Shown in pieces: positions 45,460-55,325 of a stretch of DNA of 64,000 bases (the first letter of the stretch is position 1; each line of letters starts with the position of its first letter). Made by a program: the position numbers and the translations under genes. Below the pieces are notes generated by a model. The model searched no databases. It was not told the DNA's origin and saw nothing but the letters and a program-made list of their open reading frames with translations. This DNA is from Cynocephalus volans (Eukaryota; Chordata; Mammalia; Dermoptera; Cynocephalidae): the NCBI RefSeq assembly GCF_027409185.1, contig NC_084469.1, forward strand, positions 80,945,918 through 81,009,917. The letters run 5' to 3'.

Positions 45460-46120
45460 TTCTCTGACCCCAGCGAGAAAGGAAAGAACCCAGGGGCCTG
45501 CGGAGTCACCGCCCAGGACCGGCGGCAGGGGACGCCCGATCCACTGCAGTAACCACCGGTCCTCCAGGCCCTCAGAGGCGCCTCCTGGAACAGGGCTCCC
45601 CCGCCTGGGAACCACCCTGGACTACCGTTCCCTTCCTTTGCAGGTCAGGCCGCACCCTGACCTCTCCCCGCCCCCCGCCCAGCCCGCTCCTGGGCCCCCT
45701 CCACCTCCCGCCCCTGCGCCGGCCCCTCGACCCTCTGATCTCGCTGCTGCCTCCCGCCGCCGGTCCTCCCCTACCCCGCCAGCTGGGCGGCTCCGCAGTG
45801 GGGGTTCGGGCGCCCCGCTCCGCTCCTCTCTCCCGCCTCCCTCCACCCCCTGCTGGGGCGGCTTCCTCCTCCTCCCACCCCCTGTGGCTCTGGAATTCCT
45901 GGCGGAGCCTACTGCCCCGGCCCGGCCTGCACCGGAGTGTGCAAAACCCACCGCGGTGCGTGCCGCAGGGCCGGGCGCGGGTGTGCGCGCCCTTGGACAC
46001 GTGTTCCGCGGGCAGTCGTAGCTGCCTCCGGACCTACCTGGGGTGTTTTAGCGTGTACACGTGCGTGTTTCTGCATCCGACTGTGTTTATACACCGGTGT
46101 ATAAATTTTTGTGCACACAC
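45460..46120. promoter_or_regulatory. Isolated CpG island, no gene recognised
   Basis: About 550 bases dense in CpG and G+C within an otherwise AT-balanced flank (45480-46030). Open frames of 192-212 codons occur in several phases on both strands, which is what stop-poor GC-rich DNA gives by chance; none has a recognised domain. TATA-like sequence follows in a palindrome at 46086-46105 and as tataaaaagg near 46173. Possible roles are an upstream alternative promoter of ZNF423, a non-coding RNA promoter, or a CpG-rich enhancer. Confidence 0.6.
46086..46105. repeat. Perfect 20-base palindrome with TATA-like arms
   Basis: tttatacaccggtgtataaa equals its own complement. It lies at the right edge of the isolated CpG island and offers a TATA-like word in each direction. 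Confidence 0.9.
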
Positions 46121-46789
46121 ACTCAGTGACGCTTGGGGAAACTTTCCTGAAATCCTGGGCTGGCAGTTTAAATATAAAAAGGCTTTGTTTAATGCCAGAA
46201 GCATTTCCCCCTCTGTTCTGGGAGTCGCAGAACATTCACCTGCTTCCCCCCCCCACAACCCCCTTAATGACCTGGAGGCCGCGGCTTGCTTCGGGGGCGG
46301 AAATCTTCCTTGCTCTGAGAAAGAGGTCCTTTTCTGGGTTCACCCCCATCCTCCAAGCCCGCTCCATCCCTCCCCCCAAAAGACTTTCTCAGGCCCCGCA
46401 ACCTCCCCTGTCTCTGTCTCTCCTGGGGCTGTTTAACTTTGAATCTTTCCTCCTCAAATACCGGGGAGTGTTAAAATGATGCCAACATCATCCTGGCTGT
46501 GGAATTCAAGTTGAAATATGGCCAGCATGTGGAAGGCTAGGAGCAGTGTGGCTGGAGGGTGTGTGTGGGGTGGGGTGGAGGAAGGGCAAGAAAACTGAGA
46601 GCCAGGGCAGCAGAGTGGCCCTTGGAGGGGGTGTTCTCAGCTTGAGTTGACTGCTTTAAAATGAGGGTAATACGTGTCTCATAAAGGTGTTTGGAATTTA
46701 ATTCCTTTATTGTACATTTAGTGCCTAGACCTATCTGGCACATAGTAGGTACTAAACAAACACAGCTGTTTGTTATTTCGTTGGGTTTT
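46121..46789. other. Flank of the CpG island
   Basis: Contains the TATA-like tataaaaagg (46173-46182) and, near 46476, the dyad atgatgccaacatcat. Mostly repeat-free up to 46650. No coding exon is supported. Confidence 0.4.
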
Positions 46790-47040
46790 TGGAAGTGGAA
46801 GTATAGAATAGTGTTTAAGTGCATACACCTTGGATTCTGGGTCCAAATCCTGGCCCCACAATTTTCTAATAGTATCAATTTATGTAAATTTCTGTGTGCC
46901 TCTTTCCTTCTCTGTAAGCAGAGCCAATAGCGGTTACACACCTCCTAAGGTGATTATGAGGATTAAATGAGTTAATTTACATAAGCACTAGAACAGTACC
47001 TGGCACATATAAGTGCTGTGTAAGTTTCAGTTTTTATTAT
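46790..47040 (+). repeat. MIR SINE, nearly full length
   Basis: 'agtatagaatagtgtttaag', 'ggattctgggtccaaatcct', 'aggattaaatgagttaattt', 'cagtacctggcacatataag', ending at 'ttcagtttttattatc'. Confidence 0.92.
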
Positions 47041-47050
47041 CCCTCTAGAA

Positions 47051-47344
47051 CAGGGGTTGGCACCACCTGTTTTTATACAGCTCTCACTTGAGCTAAGATA
47101 GTTTTAAACATTTTTAAATGGTTGGTGGAAAGAAAGGAACACTTATATTTCAGGATGCATGAAAATTATATGGAATTCAAATTTCAGTGTCCATAAATAA
47201 AGTTTTATTGGAACACAGCCACACCCATTTGTGGCTGATTTCACACTATGAAGGCAGCTAAGTAGCTTCAACAGAGACCTTATGGCCTGAAAAGCCAAAA
47301 ATATTTACTGTCTGGCCTTTATTGAAAAAGTTTGCTGAGCCCTG
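47051..47344 (+). mobile_element. Non-autonomous hAT DNA transposon
   Basis: Starts caggggttggcaccacctgt and ends 'aagtttgctgagccctg', imperfect inverted ends. The interior phrases 'ttcagtgtccataaataaag' and 'ttttattggaacacagccac' identify a common mammalian hAT family that I cannot number with certainty. No 8-base duplication is visible. Confidence 0.85.
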
Positions 47345-47369
47345 TTGGACAGTGTCAGCTGTGTGTGTG

Positions 47370-47470
47370 TGTGGAGATTTTTGCCTGTTTGATCATTAGT
47401 GTATCCCCAGCACCTGGAACAGCGCCTGGAACATAATAGATGCCCAACAAGTATTTGCTGCATGAATGAG
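47370..47470 (+). repeat. L2 LINE 3' end
   Basis: 'gtatccccagcacctggaac', 'agcgcctggaacataataga', 'tgcccaacaagtatttgctg', then catgaatgag. Confidence 0.85.
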
Positions 47471-48129
47471 TTTGGCCCCAGGCAATGGTGGGGCAGGGGC
47501 TCCAACATTCCTGAACTTGGCATGGGGGTCCATAGTGATTCAAGCAGATGCTCTTCTGGAGATCAGAAAGGGGAATCTGTTCCCTGCCACCTCCTCAAGG
47601 GATGACCAAGGAATCAGCTTGGCTACAGGGCAGCAACTGCAGCTCACTTTAGCCTTGCTTTAGGTAAGGCACATGGTTCAAGTTGGCTGCTTTCTGTCCA
47701 GCCAAACCACATGAGTGTACCCTTAGGGGAGAGGCAACTTGGGGTCATTACCTGGGGGTCCCCATCCCTTCCCTTCTCCTCTGGCAGAATCACAGCAAAA
47801 AGCAAAGCTTCAGGAAGGAATTTGAAAATGGTTTTCTTGACCTTCTCAGGTGGGGTGCTCCATGGCAAAGGGTTTGTGGGGGATGGGCCTTCCTCTCCTG
47901 GGGGAAAGAGGAGTCCAAGGCTCGCTGGGAGCACATGATGAGATTGCACTCGGCTTTGCCAAGGGGCTCTTCAAAGGTACTGGTGAAAGGTTTCTGTGAC
48001 CATGAGCTGGGAGAAATGACAAATAACCCCCAGTGTGAGAACATGCCCTGATTCTACGGTTGGGAGGACATACCCATGGTCTGCCCAGGTTCCTGAGACT
48101 CCCAGGGTTGCCAGAGGCTCCTTTCCTCA
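47470..48129. other. Intergenic DNA
   Basis: No gene. Frames of 75-122 codons overlap on both strands (47644-48130), and none has a known domain. Confidence 0.4.
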
Positions 48130-48255
48130 TTCAGTGTTTCCTGAAATTCTCCTGTGTGCTAGACACTGGGCTTGGTGCTGGTGATGTTGCCAGAAATAAG
48201 ATACAGCCCCTCCCAGGCAGAGCTCACAGTCTTCTGGAGCATAAATAACTATGAT
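48130..48255 (-). repeat. L2 LINE 3' fragment, antisense
   Basis: 'ctgtgtgctagacactgggc', 'ttggtgctggtgatgttgcc', 'cagagctcacagtcttctgg'. Confidence 0.75.
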
Positions 48256-48339
48256 GCACTGAGATAAGGGCACAGTCAAAGGGCTCCTCTGAGTTGACCC
48301 CCCCCCCCAAAAAAAAACAGGCTAAGGATACAACCATGT

Positions 48340-48880
48340 ATTTTGTAGAGGAGAAAACCCAAAAGGCCAAAACACATGGAAAGAAACCCAATATGACTCC
48401 TGGTCCAGAAAATGCAGATTAGAGCCACAGAAATGCTATGTTATGCCCATCAGATCAGCAAAAATAAAAAATGTTGATGTCACTTAGTTCTGATGGACGT
48501 GGGGGAGAAGGCACTCTCATACATAGTTGGTGCAAATATGAACTGTTACAGCTTTGGAGGGAAAGAAATTTAGCAATATACATTAATGTAAACAAAATCA
48601 TACAAACCAAAAGTGTTTGTCCAGCAACCACACTGGGACTTAAGGATAAATAAATATACAAGGATATGCATTAAAATATTTTTTGAAGTGACAAAAACAT
48701 GGAAACATTTGTGTCCAAGATGAGAGGTTAAATTGTGATACATTTATACATGTGGAATCATGTGGCCTCAAAAAATAATGAGTTAGCACTATTCCAAGTG
48801 CCCAGGATGTGTGGTTGAGTGAGGTAAGCCAGAAGTGGGCACGTGACCAGTGTCTATAACATGATGCATCTTTTTACACT
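48340..48880 (+). mobile_element. Old LINE-1 3'-region fragment
   Basis: 'gcactctcatacatagttgg', 'tttggagggaaagaaattta' and 'atgcattaaaatattttttg' then 'aagtgacaaaaacatggaaa' are typical of sense old-L1 3' sequence. A C11A9 run precedes it (48298-48317). Confidence 0.7.
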
Positions 48881-49231
48881 AATACCAGTCCAGCTCCTTC
48901 CCATACATGTACTTCTGTTTGTGACCTGTGAGCATGGAGAATCCTTCTGGAAGGCTACATGCCAGGCTGCTGGCCTTGGAAGCGAGGAGTGGGAAGGGAG
49001 TAGATAAGTAACGGGGGAAATAGCTGGGTCTGCAGCAAAAATGGGGAAGTATCCGAGGCATACTGTTGATGGAAAATATGTAAACCAATGTCTTATGTAG
49101 GATGCTACTGTAAATTTGTAAAAGCAAATTTGCACATGGACAATCAGAAGCTAGTGACACGGGCAAAGGAAAACATTACTTTAATCTTGGGTGGGTCTGT
49201 GAATCATTTTCCTTCTGGATTTCTGCAGCTT
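48881..49231. other. Intergenic DNA, probably worn LINE
   Basis: AT-rich continuation with 'gtaaacatagtgt'-like phrases only loosely L1-like. No gene. Confidence 0.3.
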
Positions 49232-49378
49232 CAATATAGTGTTTCTTGTTGTTTTGTTATTTTTTTTTGACGGCTGGCCGGTATGGGCATCTGAACCCTT
49301 AACCTTGGTGCTTGGTTGTTATCAGCACCAGGCTCTAACCAAGTGAGCTAACTGGCCAGCACCAATATAGTGTTTCTT
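49232..49378 (-). mobile_element. tRNA-Ile-derived SINE, copy 6, antisense
   Basis: Perfect 16-base target duplication caatatagtgtttctt at 49232-49247 and 49363-49378. The T-rich tail comes first, then 'ggctggccggtatgggcatc' and the head complement 'gagctaactggccagc'. A short tandem duplication 'ttggtgcttggttgttatca' marks the anticodon region. Confidence 0.95.
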
Positions 49379-49639
49379 ATAAAGTGTTTAAAAAATAGAG
49401 AGGGGTCATGTAATAGTAACATTATCTCCAGCTGCAAACTGGGCAGTTAATTCTGTCTGGGGGACGAGAAGGTCAAGGATTTGAACTGAGCCTTGGATGA
49501 GAGATGAGGTATCTTCCATTACTGGGAAACTGGCTAGAAATTGAGCTGGTCAGTCAGGGTATGAGAACAAGTGCTTACTCTCCTCCACCCCCACATCCCC
49601 TACTTCTTGGGTGGGTAAAATTGCATTTTTCCAGTAAGT

Positions 49640-49780
49640 AATTATTTCAGTACCTATGCTGTTCTATGTTAGCTCTAGGCACTGGGGTCAGAGCAGTGAA
49701 TAAGATTCACAAGGTCCCTGTCCTCAGGGAGCTTATAATCTAGTGGGAAAGACAAACATTAAACAAGAACTCAAATGAGT
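49640..49780 (-). repeat. L2 LINE 3' fragment, antisense
   Basis: 'ttagctctaggcactggggt', 'agcagtgaataagattcaca', 'aggtccctgtcctcagggag', 'cttataatctagtgggaaag'. Confidence 0.9.
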
Positions 49781-51424
49781 ATGAGATTAAGTAGGTAAAA
49801 TGGGCTAATTACGTAGACAGCACAACACAGTGCCTCGCACACAGGAAGAGGTGGTGCCTGATCTTGTCTGTTCCAATCATGGTGGTCAATTTAAAGACTT
49901 GAGGAAAGAGGCTGGCTCTTTCTCGTTGACCTCGAAACTGGCAGGGCAGCTGGAACTGCTGGCAGCCATACTGTCACTGTGTGAAGTCTGAGAATGAAGT
50001 CACCATGCAGGAGAGCCCAGCAGAATGAGGGAGAGACTGTGTCCCTGGGGATGTTATTTGAATACTGGGATCTTCTCATGCCTGAAGCCAGAACCACACC
50101 CTTTTTGTTTATGCCAGATTAAAAAAAAAAAATCACTTGCAACAGAAAAATTCCTAAGTCGTTGTTATTATTATCTCACTGCTTCTACTCTGTTGCTGCT
50201 GAAAGGTCAGTGAAGCTACGACCTGCCCAAGAGATTTAGCATTTCTGGGTCCAGATTCCCAAATTCTGGGATTAGCTTGTCTGGTACAGTTATATGAGGA
50301 TGACCCTGAAAAAGTGCATCTGTGCATGCATGTGGGGGTGTCCAAAGAAAGTGATGGAGGATCCGGTCTCCTAAGCTTGAGAGTCCTAATCTGCCACCTG
50401 ACCTAGAGGGACTTCTACCATGGTGGGCAGGCTCTTCAGCATGTCTAGAAATACAAACCAGCCTGACATGTTGCCTTTCTGTCCTTCCTAGGGTGCCCCT
50501 GAACATCCCCCTGTCAACTTCCAGATGCCCTGCTGGAAGTCTCTGCTCACCATCTCTGCAGGGCCCAACAGAGCCCTGAAACCCCTGTGGAGCAGGCAGG
50601 GCAGCTGACCACCAGGGCCCTGCAGCCTTCTCCCTTGGAAGTTGGGCACAACCTGGCCCCTTCCTTCTTGCCAGGGCTTTTGATCTCCCAGAGTCCCTCC
50701 CTCTAAAGGCATCCCTTCCTTTCTGCATCCACCACTCCAAAGAAAGCAGGGCTGGGGAAGAAAAAGGAAGGGCAGAGTCTTTGGTCTTGAGCAAGTCACT
50801 TCGTGAGCCTCAGATTGCAGCCCTGTAAAATGGGACCCTTGTTACCTCTACTGCCTGTTCACAGAGTCCTTCTCCTGAGGGTCACATGGTGACTACGTAC
50901 TGTCCGGTATCTGAAATTTCAGTTCAGGCCCCCGGAGCCTCCTCCTGAGTTGTGAATACCTAAATACTGGAGGCTTTACCTACCCTGGTGGTTTCCCAGT
51001 GCAGGACTGAGAAAACGTCTAGAAGATTTGACTTGAAGCTGCATTTGAGTGAGATCAAGAAAACATCAATTATCCATATCAAAGAAAGCTCCCCCACCAA
51101 CAAATATAAAATTTTAATATCGGGGACACATATCTGCTATATTATTTTCTGCATGTTCACAGTCTTTCCTAACTGAAAATTAACACAAAAGAATTTGGGG
51201 GTTGGTGGAGATTTGGGGGAAGGATATATTCCTCCTCAACACTTGATATGATTGCTTGTGGTTCCCAGATATCATTTTTATCTCTTTATCTGTTTATATG
51301 TCTATATAAACATCCATCTGTCTAAAATCAATACATTGATGCTATGCTTCAGGCAAGGTGTAGAAACCGAAATTAACAGTCTGCACTGAGGAAAATCTCC
51401 AACTTTGCAGGGAGATCCACCTTG
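49781..51424. other. Intergenic DNA with one AT-rich candidate element
   Basis: No gene. The 192-codon minus frame (50216-50794) has no recognisable domain. A MIR-like remnant lies near 50780-50865. The block 51010-51190 is AT-rich and repeat-free (see findings). Confidence 0.4.
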
Positions 51425-51545
51425 ATTTCAATCTTGGCTTCATTCCTTAAGAGCCGTGTGACTTTGGATCAGTGTAGCAGCCTCTCTGAGATTCAGATTT
51501 CTTACATGTAAAATGGAGATAACAGCATTGTGGGCATAGACTTAA
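51425..51545 (+). repeat. MIR SINE fragment
   Basis: 'caatcttggcttcattcctt', 'gagccgtgtgactttggatc', 'cttacatgtaaaatggagat'. Confidence 0.8.
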
Positions 51546-52599
51546 AGGATATAGGAAGAGCTCTCTGCAGGATATCAGGCTGGGCCTTGGGGGTGGGGCA
51601 CTGGGAGAAAGGCGTAGAAAGGAGGGGGCTGTTCTCCCCCCAGCCCAGGGGATCTTGGTGCTCTCCTCCCATCAGACGTGATGCAAGATTTCTGTGAGGT
51701 CCACGGGGTTCTGAGGGCAGAGGAGGAGGGGAATTTGTTTTCAGAACTGTTGGCTTTTTGAGGATGGGTTGGCAGCCCACAGGAAACAGTGTCTCCATGG
51801 GCTACTGCAGGGAGCCTGTGCTGGGCTGCACACCGGGCATAGTGAGCTCACAGGAGCTTAGTGTTGTGAGGGACACCCAGAGGCAGCCCAGCCCATGCAC
51901 CCCCACCTGAGATTGGAGGCCATATCCAGGGGCCCCGCTCCTTGCCTTTAGCCCTGGGAGGTCACGTATCCCATGGGGGTAGGGGTTGGGGGCATGGAAC
52001 ACCTTGAGGGGCACAGGGACAAGGGCTCCCACTTCCTCTTCCCAGTGCACCACTTCTGCCTCCCTGGCACCATGGGCAGGCAGCAAGGGGACGTGGGCAC
52101 TTCACAGAATGAACCAGACCCACCAGGTTGGGGGGTAGCAACTGCTGGCCCAGGCCCACTTAAAAAATTTAATTAAGATACTTAAACTGGTGGTCAACAT
52201 TTTTAAAAATGGGAATAGAGCTGCAGGGACTGCAGAGTGGCTTGCTGCCTTTCTTTGTGGGTGAACAAGCCTCCTTTGGCTTCCCACAGATCTTTCCAGA
52301 GTCTTTGCCTCCTCTGGCCTGGTCAGTTTGGCTGTGGAGACAGCTGTGTTCGTGACTCCTGCTATACTCCCTCCAGCAGAAGGGAAGATTAGGAAGTGCC
52401 ATGTGTCAGGCACTGGGCTAGCCAACCCTGTATATGAGATAGTGTTATCCCCCAGCATCACCCCCTGCCAGAAGTTCTACCAGGCTAGGAACCTTCTACC
52501 TTGCCCAGCCGGATCCCCAGCCTCTGGTCTAGTGCCTGTCACAGCACTGGTCCTGGGAGGTTGCAACTAAACATTGGTTGGGTGAAGAAAACATTTACG
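51546..52599. other. Intergenic DNA
   Basis: No gene. Frames of up to 119 codons on both strands (51802-52570) lack domains. The right edge (52470-52599) is faintly L2-like. Confidence 0.4.
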
Positions 52600-52800
52600 G
52601 ATAGAAAGAGCTAACTTTTTTGAGCACTATTCTGAGGGCTTTACCTATGGGTTCATTTAATCCTCACGACAGCCCTATGAGGTAGGTACCAGTACATCCT
52701 CATGTTCACAGATGAGGAAATGGGGGCACAGAGAAATGAAATTACTTGCTGGAAGGCAGGGGAGTTGAGAGCACACTGCAGGCTATCTGCTTTCAGATCA
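52600..52800 (-). repeat. MIR SINE, antisense
   Basis: 'gttcatttaatcctcacgac', 'agccctatgaggtaggtacc', 'cacagatgaggaaatggggg', 'cacagagaaatgaaattact'. Confidence 0.92.
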
Positions 52801-52914
52801 CCCTATGTGAGCCTTACCCATCCCTAAATGGAATGACATGCCCCCTCACCTAGCAACCTCAAGATGTTAAGGTCCTTCACCTGCCCTCCCTCCCCCAACA
52901 TTTCTTTGTTCCCT

Positions 52915-53055
52915 GGTATTGGAATTGGGAGTGTTGGCTTCATAGGTCAGCTCTGCGATTAGTTGGCAATATGACTTTGGGCAAGTCTGTTCCCCCCTAG
53001 ACAGTTTCCCCATCTTTCTAGTTCAAGACTAGATCATCTCCTAGAGCCCTTCCAG
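52915..53055 (+). repeat. MIR SINE
   Basis: 'tcagctctgcgattagttgg', 'caatatgactttgggcaagt', 'agacagtttccccatctttc', 'gagcccttccaggtctacaa'. Confidence 0.8.
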
Positions 53056-53409
53056 GTCTACAAGATGTGGCCCTTGTAAGGGTGACCTGGTCTTCCACTT
53101 TCTACCCTTGACGAGCAGGCCCTCCAGGAGTCTTTGGATTGGCTGGAAGGCTGCTCTGCTCCCAGTGGTGGGAGAAGGTTTGAAGTGCTGGCTGCAGAAA
53201 CTTCCCAAATGCTCCCCTCATTCCCGCTGTGGCCTTGGCTCTGGGCAGGGGCTCCAGGGCCTCTCCCAGTGGGTGCAGGAGGCCGGAGCCGCCTTTGTCT
53301 GCCGCAGGAGGCCAGCCAGGCGGCTGCGGCTGCAACCGGCTCCTACCAAGGCCTGGGAGATGGTTTTTTTTTTCCCTGTGTGTTGCAGCTGGGACCGTTT
53401 ATAATAGGA

Positions 53410-53440
<31 letters not shown>

Positions 53441-53879
53441 TGACCAGGCCAGCCGGCTGGAAAATAAAGAGACTTAAAAAGAAAAGGGTTAGGCCTGTTC
53501 TTCTCCTGTGGAGGCTTTGGTTAAGCAGAAAGTTTTAGTTCCTTTCTGAAAGGCATTTGGGCTTTTGAAGTCCCCTGCGGGAGCTCCCTCTGGCCCCTGG
53601 GAAGCCAGGCCCTGGCATGTCCCAATGTGCATGACCAGGATGGGGCCGAGCTCCTCAGAGGAGGCAGCAGCAGGCCCTGGGAAATGCTGCACCAGACTGA
53701 GTCCACTGGGGTCTGAGTCCTGCCCCCGTCTGCTCCCATCCCAGGGGGGCCCAAGCCCATAATCTCCCTTTGGTAGCCTTTTGCCTGAATTTCCTCTGCT
53801 CCCTCTGGCTTTGAATTCTGGTCTGGTGCTGGTTGGGTCGGAGAGTAGGAATAAACCCAGATCCGCTTCTTTATTCAGT
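53056..53879. other. Single-copy DNA with an A27 run
   Basis: GC-moderate sequence with an uninterrupted A run at 53409-53435 that is not the tail of any SINE or LINE I can see. Overlapping frames of 98-134 codons at 53108-53538 read through the run and are not credible. Confidence 0.4.
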
Positions 53880-54470
53880 CAGAGAACCACAGGGATTTCA
53901 CAGTTGGGGAGACTGAGGCAGAGAGAGGAGTTGCCCAAGGCCATCCAGGGAACCTAAACTTATTGAGTGGTTGTTGTGTGTGCTTAGCCTATAAACATTA
54001 ACAATAGCCAACACTTATTAAGCACTTACAATTTGGAAGGGCTCAGTTGATGAATCCAGGGAACTGGCAGATAAGAACAGGTGATTGTGTCCTAAGGATT
54101 CTCTCAGGGAAGGCGCCTTACCAGCTCTCTTCTCTTGCCCTGGCTCCTGTCGTTACAGATGAGCTTGCTTCCTTTAGCCCACCCCTCGGCAGGGTCTCAG
54201 CCACACCCATTACTGAAGAAGAACCACAGTCAAAACATAACTAATGTTTATCAAGCACTTACTATGTACAGAGTGCTGTGTGCTAGGCATGTGACAGCAT
54301 GAGCACATCATGGAGACAGGTCACTATGGTGATATTCTCTTATGGCTCATGACCACCTGTACCATTGACATTATTCTCCTCTTTTTATAAGTGAGGTTGC
54401 CTTGCCCAAGGGGCATGGCTGCTTAACAGTAGAACCGAGATCTGTGTGGCTCTTTCCATGACACAGGGCT
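53880..54470 (-). repeat. MIR SINE fragments, antisense
   Basis: Fragments at 53895-53955 ('gagactgaggcagagagagg'), 53998-54040 ('caacacttattaagcactta') and 54235-54460 ('tgtttatcaagcacttacta', 'gccttgcccaaggggcatgg'). The sequence between is unassigned. Confidence 0.65.
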
Positions 54471-55229
54471 ATGTGGTGGCCCTGTCTGTCTAGAGCCCAC
54501 AGCTGACCTCTGGTCAGCATTCGGCCAGCTTCTCCAGTCACCATGTCCCACTGGGCATGAAGTGAGCACCCTGGTGTGATGGGGGGACATGTAAAAATCT
54601 AGCACTCTGCCCTGAAGGAGCTTTTGACCTAGCTGGGTGGGCAAAGCTCTGCCAGTCAGCATTTGCTGTCTAGCAGAAAGCCTTCATGTGACAATGGGTA
54701 ACTGTACAGGGATGCATTTGGGCACCTCTTCTGTATTGATTGGTGGTTTTTTCCTGATGTCATCACTAAGTTCTGAGTATCTGCTGGGCACTGGGCTTGT
54801 AATGGGGAGCAGTTTAAACTCATCCCCAGTGATCCCATTTCCTTCCTTTCTGTCTGTGGGCATTGGGTCCCTAAGAACATTTTATGTGCCTGGCGCAGGG
54901 ACCACACATGCTGATGTCCTGAAATCTCCACGGTATTTCTCCTAGGCCTGAATACTTAGTAGGTTCTAGGGGTTGGCCGAAGGAGTATCTACAGAGGAAA
55001 AAACAACTATCAGATTTTTTTTTTTTTTCCAAAATGATCTAAGCCCGTTTGATTCTTTTTAGTAGATAACAGTGGTCATACTCTTAGATCCTCTTTAGCA
55101 GATAATAGTGGTCACAAAAGAGGTTGGAGGGGTGAGGGTTTATAACCTCTGTAACCTCTACCAGGTGATAGAGATGGCAAGTCTCAGACCAAATTCTGCC
55201 ACACATACCAACAGTTATTAAACAGATGT
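54471..55229. other. Intergenic DNA
   Basis: No gene. A T16 run lies near 55015-55028, and a duplicated 30-base unit at 55051-55116. A 102-codon + frame (54637-54945) overlaps a 91-codon minus frame, with no known domain. Confidence 0.4.
55051..55116 (+). repeat. Tandem duplication, 30-base unit, period 36
   Basis: The units at 55051-55080 and 55087-55116 differ at 5 of 30 positions, all of them transitions (C/T). The shared core contains 'agtggtca'. Confidence 0.8.
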
Positions 55230-55325
55230 TCGGGGTCTGGCTGGTTAGCTCAGTTGGTTAGAGTGTGGTGCTGACAACACCAGGGTTCAATCTCTGTACA
55301 AGCCAGTGCCAAAAAAAAAAAAAAA
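55230..55325 (+). mobile_element. tRNA-Ile-derived SINE, copy 7
   Basis: Head 'ctggctggttagctcagttg', 'gttagagtgtggtgctgaca' and B-box-like 'agggttcaatctc', then an A15 tail. The 'aaggtc' segment between the anticodon and T stems is missing. No clear target duplication. Confidence 0.9.

Noticed and set aside
45443..46436. 192- and 212-codon proline-rich frames in the isolated CpG island
   Set aside because: Two overlapping + frames and several minus frames coexist, as expected of stop-poor GC-rich DNA. No domain.
55230..55325. Possible functional tRNA-Ile gene
   Set aside because: The stem between anticodon and T arms is shortened, and an A15 tail follows directly. It is a SINE copy.
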